Assembly: GCA_013362805.1 (NCBI GenBank)
Contig: JABFVL010000014.1
Coordinates: 31,135 to 95,134 of the forward strand
From: Mycobacteriales bacterium
Lineage (GTDB): Bacteria; Actinomycetota; Actinomycetes; Mycobacteriales; QHCE01
Reading direction: 5' to 3'
Length of the DNA stretch: 64,000 bases
The position numbers and the translations under genes are program-made. This document shows positions 9,278-18,891 of this stretch, one piece after another (the first letter of the stretch is position 1; every line of letters starts with the position of its first letter). Under the pieces are notes generated by a model. That model did no database searches, was not told the DNA's origin, and saw only the letters and a program-made list of their open reading frames with translations.

Positions 9278-9564
9278 TCACCGCAATCGTGCATATTTCT
9301 TGCGCAAATGACATCATCCCGGAAGTGGCCGAGACGATAGCCGGGCACCCAGCTGTCAGCGAGGTGTACTCCGTGACGGGCGGAATGGATCTGATCGCTA
9401 TGGTGCGTGTTCGGCACTTCGAAGACCTCGCGGACACCATCGCGGGCGGGATAAATAAAGTCCCAGGAGTGATTGAAACCTCCACCCACGTGGCATTTCG
9501 CACTTACTCACGTCACGACTTGGAAGCGACCTTTAGCCTAGGGCTGGAGGAATCTGACGGATAA
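9274..9564 (+). CDS. Stand-alone Lrp/AsnC ligand-binding (RAM) domain protein
   Basis: This 96-residue protein starts MITAIVHISCANDIIPEVAE and has EVYSVTGGMDLIAMVRVR followed by GVIETSTHVAFRTYS. That is the alpha-beta RAM/SIAM sandwich found after the helix-turn-helix in Lrp/AsnC regulators. No DNA-binding domain is present and there is no room for one, because the ATG sits in the nucleotidyltransferase stop. Stand-alone versions bind amino acids or similar effectors and can modulate partner proteins. Translation is probably coupled to the upstream gene. Confidence 0.88.
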   Translation: MITAIVHISCANDIIPEVAETIAGHPAVSEVYSVTGGMDLIAMVRVRHFEDLADTIAGGINKVPGVIETSTHVAFRTYSRHDLEATFSLGLEESDG

Positions 9565-9611
9565 GTCGTCCCGTCCTGCTCGAGTCCCAGCGACTAAGCG
9601 AGAATAAACCT

Positions 9612-10724
9612 GTGACCCCAGAACAGCAGCACACAAACTTTGGGACCTTGCTGGCCGAGAAACGCGCCGCCGAGGATCCCTCCATGCTGCTCGCCAACTA
9701 CTGGCATCGCCTAAACGAGAAAATCGCGGATAAAGAGGCGCAATACAGTCGGCAGCTGATAGACGACATCGAACTCGCCGTGCTCGTCGAACAGCGCGAA
9801 TGGCTCGGGCTGTTCTTGGCCACCGATCAACACGGGCAAGTCATTGCAAACCCGCACATCCCCATCGCGCACGCATTCATCGACGAACAATGCCCCATCA
9901 TCACCTGCGCTTGGGGCCCAGCCGCTCCAAGCTCGGCAGTGTTTCTTCTGGTCAACGAATTGCCACGAGACCATGAAGCACTGTATGAACTCCTTAACAA
10001 CATCGCGACATTCATAGAAATCGGACCACCTGGCTGTGCGGCGGTAGCCCTATTCAGCAGCATCAGCAAACTCGGCACCAAACGCTTCGACTCCGCCGAC
10101 GGCTTCACGATCATCGACCCAGCGACCGCTCTTCGGACCAGCTTGGACGTGCACCACATCCGCACAGCTCGACGGGTAGCCGCTGCCCGCATCGCACTAC
10201 CCACCGCCATCGTCGGAGTTGGCGGTGGCGATCTCGTTCCCCGCACAGTGCTGGATTTCTTTAAGAAAAGAGAATTCTTCCGGCGACCCGCCCCACACAC
10301 CGATGTGCGGACCTTCCTGTCCGCACCGTCTTCGCACCTGGACCTCGCCCTTTGGCGGCGGCTCAGCGCCTTCACCACTCGCGTCGAACGGCAAGAGGTA
10401 TTGCGCGTCGAGAGTCTGTTGCGCGACTACGCCAATAAACAACAGTTTTGGCAGCAGCTTGATCCAGCCACCGCGAACGAATACGCGCAACGCACTGTCC
10501 GCGAGCTCCGGTTCAATCTGGGTTGGAACTCCGCCGTCATCGACTCCATTTTCACCTATGGCGTGCCAGCGGTTCAGAACTTGTTCACCACCTGGCGGGA
10601 AAGCATCGCAGACCGCCGCACAGCCGCACAGAAGGAAGAAGCGACCGTGCTGGCGACTAGACCCAGACCAGCGATCAAACGCGCCGCTGGCCGCCCCTCA
10701 ACGCCCGGGGACAAAAAAAGCTAG
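9612..10724 (+). CDS. Uncharacterised protein, about 370 residues
   Basis: The frame opens with GTG at 9612 and ends at TAG 10724. No family is recognised. The protein has a charged helical N-terminus, then alternating hydrophobic strands such as ELAVLVEQREWLGLFLATD and CPIITCAWG. A middle segment LPTAIVGVGGGDLVPRTVLDFF follows, and the C-terminus is basic and Pro/Ala-rich. The hydrophobic segments look like buried strands, not membrane helices. It is the last gene of the plus-strand run starting with the exonuclease. Its stop shares the palindrome CTAG with the stop of trpD on the other strand. Confidence 0.75.
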   Translation: MTPEQQHTNFGTLLAEKRAAEDPSMLLANYWHRLNEKIADKEAQYSRQLIDDIELAVLVEQREWLGLFLATDQHGQVIANPHIPIAHAFIDEQCPIITCAWGPAAPSSAVFLLVNELPRDHEALYELLNNIATFIEIGPPGCAAVALFSSISKLGTKRFDSADGFTIIDPATALRTSLDVHHIRTARRVAAARIALPTAIVGVGGGDLVPRTVLDFFKKREFFRRPAPHTDVRTFLSAPSSHLDLALWRRLSAFTTRVERQEVLRVESLLRDYANKQQFWQQLDPATANEYAQRTVRELRFNLGWNSAVIDSIFTYGVPAVQNLFTTWRESIADRRTAAQKEEATVLATRPRPAIKRAAGRPSTPGDKKS

Positions 10725-11758
10725 CGAGTCGCCACTACCCAACGTTCCAGAACCTTCGCCGGAGCCCCGGAAGCGACAACGTTACGCGCTGCGTCTACCT
10801 GTTGGCGCCACAGCGTCACGATATCGGCGTCAGCGGCAAACCGGTGATAGGCAACCAGTGCGGCGGCGGCATTCGCGATTACCGCATCCGAGATTGGGCT
10901 AGGAGTGCCCTCAAACACCTCACGAGCGATGCGCGCATTTACGCTAGCGTCGCCGCCCTTAAGCGCTTCGATCGGCGCCTCAGATACCCCAATATCCGCG
11001 GGCGTGACAGCGAACTGTCGGACCGATCCCTCACTGACCGCCCACACTTCCGTCGGTCCAGTCAGCGTGAATTCGTCCAAACCATCATGACCGCGCAACA
11101 CCAGCGCGCTGGCCCCACGCGCGGCAAGTGCACCAGCCATAATGGGGGCCATTCGGACGTCGGCACATCCAATAGCTCCGGCTTGAGGCTGGGCCGGGTT
11201 CGTCAATGGACCCAGAAAGTTGAACACTGTTGGGACGCCCAAGGCCCGCCGAACCACGGCGGCGTGGCGATACCCAGTGTGGAATCGCGGGGCGAAGCAG
11301 AATCCGATGCCTGCCTCCTCCACGCTCTTCACCACGCCTTCTGGCATCAGATCTATGGCTACCCCAAGTTCTTCCAACAGATCAGCGGATCCGCACAGAG
11401 ACGAGGCGGCCCGATTGCCGTGTTTCACCACTGGAACGCCTGCAGCGGCGATTACCACAGCGGCCATGGTTGAGATATTGGCCGTGCCGGCTTGATCACC
11501 GCCAGTGCCAACGATGTCAACCGCGTCGGGAAACTGCGGCATGGGAGTGGCGTGTTGCACCATCACTTGGGCAAACGCGGCAAGCTCGATTGGTGTTACC
11601 CCTTTTGCCCGCAACGCGACGGCAAATCCGGCGATCTGCACATCAGTGGCTTCACCGGTCATGATGGTTTGCATTGCCCACGCTGCTTGCTCTGGAGTGA
11701 GGTTCTCCCCGTTGAGCAGGACGGTGAGCAGAGCTGGCCAGTTGTTAGGGGCGTTCAT
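10721..11758 (-). CDS. trpD: Anthranilate phosphoribosyltransferase
   Basis: TrpD transfers phosphoribose from PRPP to anthranilate in tryptophan synthesis. The PRPP loop VDIVGTGGDQAGTANIST is followed by VVKHGNRAASS and FCFAPRFHTGYRHA, which contribute to the anthranilate sites. LRGHDGLDEFTLTGPTEV lies near residue 215. With the ATG at 11758 the length is 345 residues, normal for the family. A longer open frame reaches 11974 but its extension runs through the terminator and qcrB and does not look like TrpD. The gene stands alone, as in mycobacteria, next to the cytochrome bc operon. Confidence 0.95.
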   Translation of the reverse strand: MNAPNNWPALLTVLLNGENLTPEQAAWAMQTIMTGEATDVQIAGFAVALRAKGVTPIELAAFAQVMVQHATPMPQFPDAVDIVGTGGDQAGTANISTMAAVVIAAAGVPVVKHGNRAASSLCGSADLLEELGVAIDLMPEGVVKSVEEAGIGFCFAPRFHTGYRHAAVVRRALGVPTVFNFLGPLTNPAQPQAGAIGCADVRMAPIMAGALAARGASALVLRGHDGLDEFTLTGPTEVWAVSEGSVRQFAVTPADIGVSEAPIEALKGGDASVNARIAREVFEGTPSPISDAVIANAAAALVAYHRFAADADIVTLWRQQVDAARNVVASGAPAKVLERWVVATR

Positions 11759-11811
11759 GAGTGGCACTTTACTTCCTACTAGACGCCTGAACGAGATCAC
11801 GGCTACAACGA

Positions 11812-11854
11812 ATCGGGGCGAATACACTCGTATTTTGAGTGCATTCGCCCCGAT
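11812..11854 (-). terminator. Hairpin after the qcrCAB operon
   Basis: A perfect 12-base stem (11812-11823 with 11843-11854) is extended by CACTC/GAGTG inside the loop. It lies just beyond the qcrB stop and before trpD. There is no long T tract, so termination may be weak or the structure may instead protect the mRNA end. Confidence 0.65.
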
Positions 11855-11870
11855 CTTCGGGTTTGAAACA

Positions 11871-13457
11871 TTATTCCTTGTGGCCGCCAGCGAGCGCTTT
11901 CTGCTCAGCTTCCACATCTGAACGCCGCTCGACGGGGAAGAAGACTCCTCGTGGTTGGGCGCCGGTCGCGCCAATCTTATTCATCTTCTTAGGCACTGGC
12001 GCGCCCGCATATTCCAAATGGGTGTGGCCATGCTCATCTACCTCACCCAGCGGCTGGTGAACCTCAATGAACTCACCGTGCGGAAGCCGCTTGATAATGC
12101 CGGTCTCCAGACCATGCGCCAAGACTTCACGGTCGTGCTGTTGAAGCCCCAGGCAAATACGATATGTCACGAAATACACCAGCGGCGGCACGATGATCAG
12201 GCCTATTCGTCCAGCCCAAGTCATCGCGTTCAAGCTGATGTCGAATTTCTCGGCGATGATGTCGTTACCACCCGAGATCAGCAGAATGAGCAGGACGCTG
12301 ACGACCATCGCACCAAGACCGGTGCGCGCAGGAACATCTCGAGGACGCTGCAGCAGGTTATGGAAGTGCACATCCTTAGTGAACTTCGCCTCAAGGAACG
12401 GCCATAGCGCGGCGAGGGTAAACACCACGCCAGGGAAAACCACCGACGGCCAGAAGACAGCCGGGATCGTGTAATCGAAGTTTCGGGTTTCCCAGGCAGG
12501 CCACAATCGAATCCAGCCGTCAATCCAGCCGACATAAAAGTCAGGCTGCGAACCAGCCGAAACAACCTCGCCCTTATAGGGGCCAAACAACCAAATTGGG
12601 TTGATCTGGAACCAGCCACCAAGCATGGCTAGCACCCCGAAGACGATCATGAAGAACCCGCCGCCCTTGGCCGCGAAGCCAGGGAACATGCGCTCGCCCA
12701 TCACGTTCTTCTCGGTACGGCCCTTGCCGGGAAACTGCGTGTGCTTTTGCTTGACCAGCAGCGCCATGTGCGCGGCTACCAAGCCCACCAAAATGGCTGG
12801 AATAAGCAGCACGTGCGTGATGTACAGACGAGGAATGATCTCGCCGCCACCCGGAAACTCTCCGCCAAAAATCGCGTAGGCAACCCACGTTCCGACCAAA
12901 GGAATGGACAGAATGATGGCGTTCATGATTCGCAAACCGGTGCCGGAAAGCGCATCGTCGGGAATGGAGTATCCCGCGAAGCCTTCGAGCATGCCCAAGG
13001 TCAACAGACCAATACCGATCAGCCAGTTAAGTTCACGCGGCTTGCGGAACGCGCCGGTGAAGAAGGTGCGGAACATGTGCACCGTCATCGCGCCAACAAA
13101 AACCAGCGCGGCCCAGTGGTGAATCTGTCGCATGATCAGACCACCACGAACATCGAAAGAGATGTCTAGTGAGGTGGCGTAAGCGCGAGACATTTCCACG
13201 CCCTTGAGCGGGGTGTAGCTACCGTCGTAGACGACCTCGGTCATTGAGGGGTCGAAGAACAGCGTCAGAAATGTTCCAGTGAGCAGCAGAACCACAAACG
13301 AGTAGAGCGCGATCTCACCGAGCATAAAGGACCAGTGGTCAGGGAAGACTTTGTTGAAGATGCGCCGCATGGGCGTGGCTACCGTGAGCCGGTCATCAAC
13401 AAACTTTGCCCCTGCAGCCGGCAATTGTGCCGGCTTAATTTTCGGTAGCAGTTTCAT
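11871..13457 (-). CDS. qcrB: Cytochrome bc1 complex cytochrome b subunit
   Basis: The 528-residue polytopic protein has two His-containing helices for hemes bL and bH ([13 protein letters not shown] and later [19 protein letters not shown]), [17 protein letters not shown] of the quinol site, and [11 protein letters not shown], the actinobacterial form of the PEWY region. The C-terminal extension of about 130 residues after the last helices ([17 protein letters not shown]) is typical of actinobacterial QcrB. It oxidises menaquinol in the bc1-aa3 supercomplex. Its ATG overlaps the qcrA stop by four bases. Confidence 0.96.
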   Translation of the reverse strand: MKLLPKIKPAQLPAAGAKFVDDRLTVATPMRRIFNKVFPDHWSFMLGEIALYSFVVLLLTGTFLTLFFDPSMTEVVYDGSYTPLKGVEMSRAYATSLDISFDVRGGLIMRQIHHWAALVFVGAMTVHMFRTFFTGAFRKPRELNWLIGIGLLTLGMLEGFAGYSIPDDALSGTGLRIMNAIILSIPLVGTWVAYAIFGGEFPGGGEIIPRLYITHVLLIPAILVGLVAAHMALLVKQKHTQFPGKGRTEKNVMGERMFPGFAAKGGGFFMIVFGVLAMLGGWFQINPIWLFGPYKGEVVSAGSQPDFYVGWIDGWIRLWPAWETRNFDYTIPAVFWPSVVFPGVVFTLAALWPFLEAKFTKDVHFHNLLQRPRDVPARTGLGAMVVSVLLILLISGGNDIIAEKFDISLNAMTWAGRIGLIIVPPLVYFVTYRICLGLQQHDREVLAHGLETGIIKRLPHGEFIEVHQPLGEVDEHGHTHLEYAGAPVPKKMNKIGATGAQPRGVFFPVERRSDVEAEQKALAGGHKE

Positions 13458-14497
13458 GGGCGCTCCCAGAACGCTGGCCCGATGGCCTCAATGTAGTCGG
13501 ACTTAGAGACGAAGAAACCTTCGTCATCCACAGTGATGGGCAGCTGCGGCAACGGACGAGTGGCCGGTCCGAAGATGGGCTTGCACCCCTCCAACACATC
13601 GAACTGCGATTGGTGACACGGGCACAGCAACTTTTGCGTCTGCTGTTCGTACAAACTCGCCGGGCATCCAGCGTGTGTGCAGATCTTCGAGTAGGCGTAG
13701 AACGGGCCGTAGTTGAAGTCGCTCTGACCTTTGCGTGGCACCGCTTTCTTGGCATCGGCTGGACGCAAATGCACGAGCAAGGTGGGGCTGTCCGCGTAAT
13801 GGTTTGTGGTGCCGCCGGGAATTCCGGGGAACACGGTTTCGATACCGCCAGCTGAGACATCGTCCGGGCGAATCGGCGAACCGTCTAGCCGCACCAAACG
13901 GGTGCCCTTCGAGAAGCCGGTGTCAAAAAGTTCGCCCCGTGGTTTCTTGATGAGCGCGCCGAGTGGAACAACAGCCATCGCGCCAACTGGCAATAGACCC
14001 ACCGCTAGTGCGCCCTTGAGAAGCGGCCGTCGGGTGATCCCGGTTTCTTCAGCCATGTTTTCAAGCGTGGCGACAGTGAGTTGTTGCTCATCTTCAGCTG
14101 AGGCTCCACCATGATGAGCCTGGATTGAGGTCTCCTTGGGGAGCAATTTCTTCGCCCAGGTGATGACAGCTCCACCAATACCGAATAGCGCGAGCCCCAT
14201 ACAGGTACCCAACAATGGTGTAAACCATTTGTCGGTTTCTCCGTCGAGTTCGTACTTCCAATCCCACCAGCCGTAAATGACGACAAATGCGGTGGCGGCG
14301 ACACCAGTGGTGAGCAGCATCAAAGCGATGACTCGCTCAATCCGCTTCTCGCGCTTGCCTTTGGGCTCGCTGGGATCAAACCGTGGCTCATAGTAGGCGA
14401 TTTCCACGCCATCGCGACGAGCGCCTTCGCGAACCAAGTCGAATCGCGTGACGTCTTCGGCGTCTAGGTCCAACGGTTTTCCGTGTGTCTCACTCAT
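13454..14497 (-). CDS. qcrA: Cytochrome bc1 complex Rieske iron-sulfur subunit
   Basis: Rieske cluster motifs are [10 protein letters not shown] and CPCHQSQFD, giving the two Cys and two His ligands. The N-terminal half contains three hydrophobic segments (around [36 protein letters not shown] and [19 protein letters not shown]), as in actinobacterial QcrA, which has three membrane helices instead of the usual one. Length is 347 residues. It passes electrons from menaquinol to the diheme cytochrome QcrC. It overlaps both neighbours by four bases, so qcrC-qcrA-qcrB is one translational unit. Confidence 0.96.
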   Translation of the reverse strand: MSETHGKPLDLDAEDVTRFDLVREGARRDGVEIAYYEPRFDPSEPKGKREKRIERVIALMLLTTGVAATAFVVIYGWWDWKYELDGETDKWFTPLLGTCMGLALFGIGGAVITWAKKLLPKETSIQAHHGGASAEDEQQLTVATLENMAEETGITRRPLLKGALAVGLLPVGAMAVVPLGALIKKPRGELFDTGFSKGTRLVRLDGSPIRPDDVSAGGIETVFPGIPGGTTNHYADSPTLLVHLRPADAKKAVPRKGQSDFNYGPFYAYSKICTHAGCPASLYEQQTQKLLCPCHQSQFDVLEGCKPIFGPATRPLPQLPITVDDEGFFVSKSDYIEAIGPAFWERP

Positions 14498-15285
14498 GAT
14501 TTACCCGCAATCCAGAGCGCGGCAAACATGCATGCCACAATTCCGACCAAGAAAGCGACCAAGCCCTCGGGCACGGGACCGGTGCGGCCGATGCCGAGAC
14601 CACCTGGGTCTTTGCTTTCCTTCATCGACTGGACGTACGCGATGATGTCTTTCTTTTCCTGCGGGGTGAGTTGGTTGTCACCAAAAACAGGCATGTTTTG
14701 TGGGCCAGTCAGCATCGCCGCGTAAAGCTGGCGGTCGGTGGTCTCCTTCAGGGTAGGTGCGAACTTTCCAGAAGAAAGAGCTCCGCCGTTAGAGGAGAAC
14801 GCGTGGCATGCGGCGCAGTTCGTGCGGAAAAGCACACCGCCAGCGGACATGTCGCCCTCGCGCAGGTCGCCATTGGGGATTTCCGGCCCGCCGCCAAGTG
14901 ACTGGATGTACATAGCCAGCTGCGTTGTCTCGTCAGAGTCGTAGACCGGAGGCTTACGCTGAGCTTGAGCTTCTTGCCGCGCCATCGGCATACGCCCGGT
15001 GCTGACTTGAAACTCCACCGCTGCCGCGCCTACACCTATCAGGCTTGGACCACGATCGGTCACGCCCTCGGCGTTGCGACCATGGCAGCTAATGCAGCCC
15101 TCACTGTATAGCTTTTGACCTTCGCGCACATATGTCGCCTCGTCAGCAGCGGTGTTAACGCCGTCTTTAGCGGTCGAGGTTGGCGAGAAGGCGGCATAGA
15201 GCCCACCCAATGCGCCCAGTGCCAGCAGCAGCACAACGGCTCTGCGGAACCGCTCGCCCATCTTGGCGAAGACGGATGATTTCAT
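14494..15285 (-). CDS. qcrC: Diheme cytochrome c subunit of the bc1 complex
   Basis: Two heme-c sites are visible: CISCHG with Cys64, Cys67 and His68, and CAACHAF near residue 165. An N-terminal membrane anchor (AVVLLLALGALGGLYAAF) and a C-terminal helix (LVAFLVGIVACMFAALWIAG) flank them. Two hemes in one chain replace cytochrome c1 plus soluble cytochrome c in actinobacteria, feeding electrons directly to CtaC. AGGTGATCC precedes the ATG at 15285. Confidence 0.96.
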   Translation of the reverse strand: MKSSVFAKMGERFRRAVVLLLALGALGGLYAAFSPTSTAKDGVNTAADEATYVREGQKLYSEGCISCHGRNAEGVTDRGPSLIGVGAAAVEFQVSTGRMPMARQEAQAQRKPPVYDSDETTQLAMYIQSLGGGPEIPNGDLREGDMSAGGVLFRTNCAACHAFSSNGGALSSGKFAPTLKETTDRQLYAAMLTGPQNMPVFGDNQLTPQEKKDIIAYVQSMKESKDPGGLGIGRTGPVPEGLVAFLVGIVACMFAALWIAGKS

Positions 15286-15316
15286 CGGATCACCTATCGG
15301 ATTACGAAACGGAAGA

Positions 15317-15334
15317 CCCCCGCAGGTGCGGGGT
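15317..15334 (-). terminator. Short GC hairpin between ctaE and qcrC
   Basis: On the minus strand ACCCCGCA and TGCGGGGGT can pair over a two-base loop, in the gap between the ctaE stop and the qcrC start. It has no T run. It may reduce read-through or set the ctaE to qcrCAB ratio; this is inference from position. Confidence 0.4.
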
Positions 15335-15342
15335 TAAGACGA

Positions 15343-15963
15343 TTACTGAATGAGGTAGATCGTGGCGAATAGCCCGATCCAGACAATGTCGACGAAGTGC
15401 CAGTAGTAGGAAACAACAATTGCACTTGTGGCCTGGGCTGGAGTGAATCGGCCCATGGTTGACCGCGCCATCATCAACAAGAAGGCGACAAGGCCGCCAA
15501 TGACGTGCAAACCGTGGAAGCCCGTGGTCAAGTAAAAGACCGAGCCATATCCATCGGAATTGAGCTTCACACCATCGTGCACCAAGTTGCGGTATTCGTT
15601 CGCCTGACCCAATACGAAGATCAACCCCATGATGAAGGTGATGGCGAACCACCGGCGCAGACCCTGCACGTTGCCTTTCTCTGCCTCAAAAACACCAAAC
15701 TGGCAGGTGACAGAGGAGAGCACCAAAATGATGGTGAACGTGAGGGCATAGGGCAGGTCGAGGTGTTCGGTCTGAGTTTCCCATAGTTCCGGACTTACCG
15801 AACGGATGGAGAAATACATCGCGAACAAAGCCGCGAAGAACATCAACTCACTGGAAAGCCAGACGATGGTGCCGACGCTCACCATGTTCGGTCGAGTAAG
15901 GGAATGCACTCGAGACCGGTCGTAAGGTTGCATCGCGTCGGCGGTTGAGGTCGCTGTCGTCAC
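15343..15963 (-). CDS. ctaE: Cytochrome c oxidase subunit III
   Basis: The protein has five clear membrane helices, starting [19 protein letters not shown] with the conserved [11 protein letters not shown] region. [10 protein letters not shown] and a C-terminal [18 protein letters not shown] close subunit III. GTG 15963 gives [19 protein letters not shown], the usual actinobacterial start; the longer frame to 16149 runs into the divergent ctaG promoter region. CATAAT lies six bases before this GTG, so the transcript may be leaderless. It precedes qcrCAB as in mycobacteria (Rv2193-2196). Confidence 0.94.
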   Translation of the reverse strand: MTTATSTADAMQPYDRSRVHSLTRPNMVSVGTIVWLSSELMFFAALFAMYFSIRSVSPELWETQTEHLDLPYALTFTIILVLSSVTCQFGVFEAEKGNVQGLRRWFAITFIMGLIFVLGQANEYRNLVHDGVKLNSDGYGSVFYLTTGFHGLHVIGGLVAFLLMMARSTMGRFTPAQATSAIVVSYYWHFVDIVWIGLFATIYLIQ

Positions 15964-16099
15964 GGGAGCATTATGGACCTCATAGTGCGCTCTAGCTGCG
16001 CCGGGTCCGGTGTGTCGTCCGCTAGTGCAAGTTAGCCACGGCAAAGGGCGCGAATCACCGGAAAATGCGAGCGGACTTGTCAGGGTAAGCTCGCTGTTC

Positions 16100-16978
16100 G
16101 TGCCCGCGTTTACCCCCGCCACGCTTTTTACTGCGGCTTCAGTCGACAACTGGCTGACACTTGCGCTGATAGTAGCGGGTGGACTCTACCTATACGGAGT
16201 TCACAAACTACGCGTTCGTGGTGATAGCTGGCCAATATCGCGCACGATCTTGTTTGTCGTAGCCGGACTTGGCACCGTGGCGATCGCCACTATTTCCGGT
16301 CTCGGTTCGTATGACGAAGTCTCGTTCGCGGCGCACATGATGCAACACATGCTGCTAGCCATGGTGGCCCCCATTTTTCTAGCACTCGGCGCACCAGTCA
16401 CGCTGGCGCTTCGCACATTGCCGACACGTCCACGTGGCTGGTTGCTTTCGCTCGTGCATTCGCGATTCGCGCGAGTGCTCGCGTTTCCGCTTGTCGCGTT
16501 CGCTCTTTTCATCGCGAATCCATACGTATTGTATTTCTCGGATCTCTACCAACTGACCTTGGAGAATCGGCTAGCCCACGAATGGATGCACGCGCATTTC
16601 ATCATGGTTGGCTGCTTGTTCTTCTGGCCATTGATCGGAATCGACCCGTTGCCTGGTCGTTGGCCCTACCCCGCCCGGGCGCTTTTGATGTTCTTGTCCA
16701 TGCCCATTCATGCGGTACTCGGACTCACCATCATGCAGAGCGACCAATTGCTTGCCGAATCCCACTATCAGGCACTCGTGGCTACCGGTGATTACAGCTG
16801 GCTCGATCCCGCGCAACAGCAACAGATCGGCGGCGGCTTGCTGTGGGCATCCGGTGACATCATCAGCCTGCTGATGCTGGCCGCGCTAATTACCCAATGG
16901 ATTCGCGCTTCAGAGCGGGAAGCCGCCCGAATTGATCGACAGCTGGACCGCGAGGAAGCCGCTCTTAGCGGCACATAA
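16100..16978 (+). CDS. CtaG-type cytochrome c oxidase assembly membrane protein
   Basis: Seven or so membrane segments are visible, with the family's His-rich motifs [20 protein letters not shown] and [18 protein letters not shown]. It belongs to the caa3-type CtaG family, which helps copper delivery and oxidase assembly. Start choice is uncertain: GTG 16100 gives a normal length of about 292 residues, while the frame is open to GTG 16010. It is divergent from ctaE with a shared promoter region of about 140 bases. Confidence 0.82.
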   Translation: MPAFTPATLFTAASVDNWLTLALIVAGGLYLYGVHKLRVRGDSWPISRTILFVVAGLGTVAIATISGLGSYDEVSFAAHMMQHMLLAMVAPIFLALGAPVTLALRTLPTRPRGWLLSLVHSRFARVLAFPLVAFALFIANPYVLYFSDLYQLTLENRLAHEWMHAHFIMVGCLFFWPLIGIDPLPGRWPYPARALLMFLSMPIHAVLGLTIMQSDQLLAESHYQALVATGDYSWLDPAQQQQIGGGLLWASGDIISLLMLAALITQWIRASEREAARIDRQLDREEAALSGT

Positions 16979-17019
16979 AGCACCTGGCGCCCCTTCGGCT
17001 TTGCGCTACGATCGGCGAC

Positions 17020-17436
17020 ATGTCTGCGTACTCTCGTCGCTCCGCTGATTTCACCGTGTTGGTGTACAGCGATGATCCCAACACCCGGCAAAAACTTCAG
17101 CTCGCGATCGGCCGCCGTCCGGCACCAGATGTCGGCACCGTCGACTACTTGGAGTGTTCGACGATTGAGGAGGCTGTAGCCGCTGTAGACGCCGGAAAAG
17201 TAGATTTGCTGCTGCTCGACGGGGAAGCGCAACCCACCGGCGGCATGGGCATCTCACGGCAGCTAAAGAACGAAATCGAGAACTGCCCACCCACCTGTGT
17301 AGTGGTGGCCCGAAGCATGGACCGTTGGCTTGCCGCGTGGTCTCAGGCCGATGCGACACTGTCACACCCCTTGGATCCCATTAATGCCTCAGGTGTGGTC
17401 GCTGACCTGCTCCGCGCCCGGATGCCAGTCACATAG
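17020..17436 (+). CDS. Response-regulator-receiver-like protein without output domain
   Basis: The 138-residue protein folds like a CheY receiver by pattern: FTVLVYSDDPNTRQKLQLAI at strand 1, VDLLLLDGEAQPTGGMGI with an Asp at the phosphoacceptor position, and CVVVARSMDRWLAAWS further on. The acidic pair is partly kept (SDD) but the usual Lys near the end of strand 5 is replaced (ATLSHPLDPI). Whether it is phosphorylated is unclear. It lies between ctaG and a strong terminator, within the oxidase block, a position I recall for similar proteins in other actinobacteria. Confidence 0.75.
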   Translation: MSAYSRRSADFTVLVYSDDPNTRQKLQLAIGRRPAPDVGTVDYLECSTIEEAVAAVDAGKVDLLLLDGEAQPTGGMGISRQLKNEIENCPPTCVVVARSMDRWLAAWSQADATLSHPLDPINASGVVADLLRARMPVT

Positions 17437-17456
17437 TTTTATCGGCGAACGCCAAT

Positions 17457-17502
17457 AAAAATGGGCTGAACCCACCGTTTGGCGTGGGTTCAGCCCATTT
17501 TT
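17457..17502. terminator. Bidirectional intrinsic terminator
   Basis: A perfect 19-base stem (17457-17475 with 17484-17502) has an 8-base loop and starts with five A and ends with five T, so it works in both directions. It lies between the convergent receiver-like gene and ctaF. Confidence 0.93.
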
Positions 17503-17539
17503 ACATGTAGATCCTGATTGGCGACATGTTTGTCGCCCT

Positions 17540-17962
17540 CTAGTGGTGCTCGACCCGACTGCCGGTGTAGTACTCGAAGAGCAGACCCGCGGTCGCGGCC
17601 AACACAGCCAAACCGCCGGTAATGATGAGCCAGGGAGCCCAGAAAGCCACACCCAGCCCGGTGATCGAGGCGGCAGCCGCCACACCCAGTGGCCAGTAAC
17701 TGCCGGGGCTGAAAAAGCCAAGTTCTCCGGCGCCTTCGTGAATTTCGCCATCCGCCCGGTCTTCGGGGCGGGGCTCAATCCGTCGCGCAATGAAGACGAA
17801 GTACATGCCGCACATGGCACATAGCAAGCCGGAGAGGATAAGGGCTGTTGTGCCTACCCAGTCGGCTCCTTCATCACTGTTGTCTGTCCAGATGTAATAC
17901 ACAGCGGCAGTGATGAATAGGAAGACCGCGACGAGGTTGAAGATCCGGGATTCAGACTTCAT
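17540..17962 (-). CDS. ctaF: Cytochrome c oxidase subunit IV (actinobacterial)
   Basis: The 140-residue protein has four hydrophobic segments: FNLVAVFLFITAAVYYIW, ALILSGLLCAMCGMYFVF, a third near YWPLGVAAAASITGLGV, and a fourth before the C-terminal EYYTGSRVEHH. RIEPRPEDR in the loop is typical of actinobacterial CtaF. It starts 23 bases after the ctaC stop. In streptomycetes ctaD sits between ctaC and ctaF; here, as in mycobacteria, it does not. Confidence 0.93.
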   Translation of the reverse strand: MKSESRIFNLVAVFLFITAAVYYIWTDNSDEGADWVGTTALILSGLLCAMCGMYFVFIARRIEPRPEDRADGEIHEGAGELGFFSPGSYWPLGVAAAASITGLGVAFWAPWLIITGGLAVLAATAGLLFEYYTGSRVEHH

Positions 17963-17985
17963 TTTTCTTTTGCTCCCGCTGGTGG

Positions 17986-18891
17986 TTAGCTTGCGCTGCG
18001 CTTAGTGCGCTCTGGGTTAAACGGCTCAGTGGTCGTGGCGTGGCCAGGTTGACCAATCGCTTCGAGCGCTTCTGACATCGAGAGCCCTTGAGAACGACTT
18101 TCCAGATATCTCTGGTAATCCGCCCAGCTAACCGCCCGCAATTCAAAGTTCATGTTGGCGTGGTAGGTGCCGCAGAGCTCGGCGCAACGACCAACATATG
18201 CGCCTTCACGCTCAATGGTGATCTGGAACGAGTTTGGGTGACCCGGGATAACGTCTCGCTTAAATAGGAGATCAGGAACCCAGAAGGAGTGGATAACGTC
18301 CTCGGAAATCTCGTCAAAGCGAATCGTTTTGTCCGTGGGAAGGACCAAAATCGGAATCTCATCGGTAGAACCGAGTGTGCTGATCTCTTCGCCATCGGCA
18401 CCCTTGGTGTCGGGATATTCAAAGCGCCAGTTCCATTTGAAAGCCACCACTGTGACAGTCACATCTGGATTCTTGGTTTCTTTGTCGACATAGGTTTGTG
18501 CGATCGCCGTGTAGTAGAACAAAACGGAGATAATGAAGAAAGGCACCGCCGAGTACAAAATCTCGATGGGCATGTTGTAACGCGTCTGTGGTGGAAGTTC
18601 CTCACCACGCTTGCGATAGGCACCGATGCACCAAAAGATTAGACCCCATACGAAAACACCCACGACAAGCGCGGCCACAACAGACCAGGTCCAAAGCTGA
18701 CGCATTTCTTCAGCTTGTGGGGTGATGCCCCGTGGCCAACCAAAGCGAAGGCTATCTTCCACGTCGCAACCAGTGAGCATGAGGCTGGCGGCGGCCGCGA
18801 GGGCCCCAAGGCGTAGATAGCGACGCTTGCTGTTGGCGCGAACTCTAGTGTCAGGCGCGTTCGAAGTATCAGCTTTGTGCGATGAGATCAC
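17986..18891 (-). CDS. ctaC: Cytochrome c oxidase subunit II (lipoprotein)
   Basis: The N-terminus carries a lipobox LMLTGC with Cys42, then two membrane helices (VVAALVVGVFVWGLIFWC and LYSAVPFFIISVLFYY). The cupredoxin domain has VIHSFWVPDLLFKRDVIPG and the CuA ligands in GRCAELCGTYHANM. It accepts electrons from QcrC. GTG 18891 starts the frame. Length is 301 residues, normal for the family. Confidence 0.96.
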   Translation of the reverse strand: MISSHKADTSNAPDTRVRANSKRRYLRLGALAAAASLMLTGCDVEDSLRFGWPRGITPQAEEMRQLWTWSVVAALVVGVFVWGLIFWCIGAYRKRGEELPPQTRYNMPIEILYSAVPFFIISVLFYYTAIAQTYVDKETKNPDVTVTVVAFKWNWRFEYPDTKGADGEEISTLGSTDEIPILVLPTDKTIRFDEISEDVIHSFWVPDLLFKRDVIPGHPNSFQITIEREGAYVGRCAELCGTYHANMNFELRAVSWADYQRYLESRSQGLSMSEALEAIGQPGHATTTEPFNPERTKRSAS

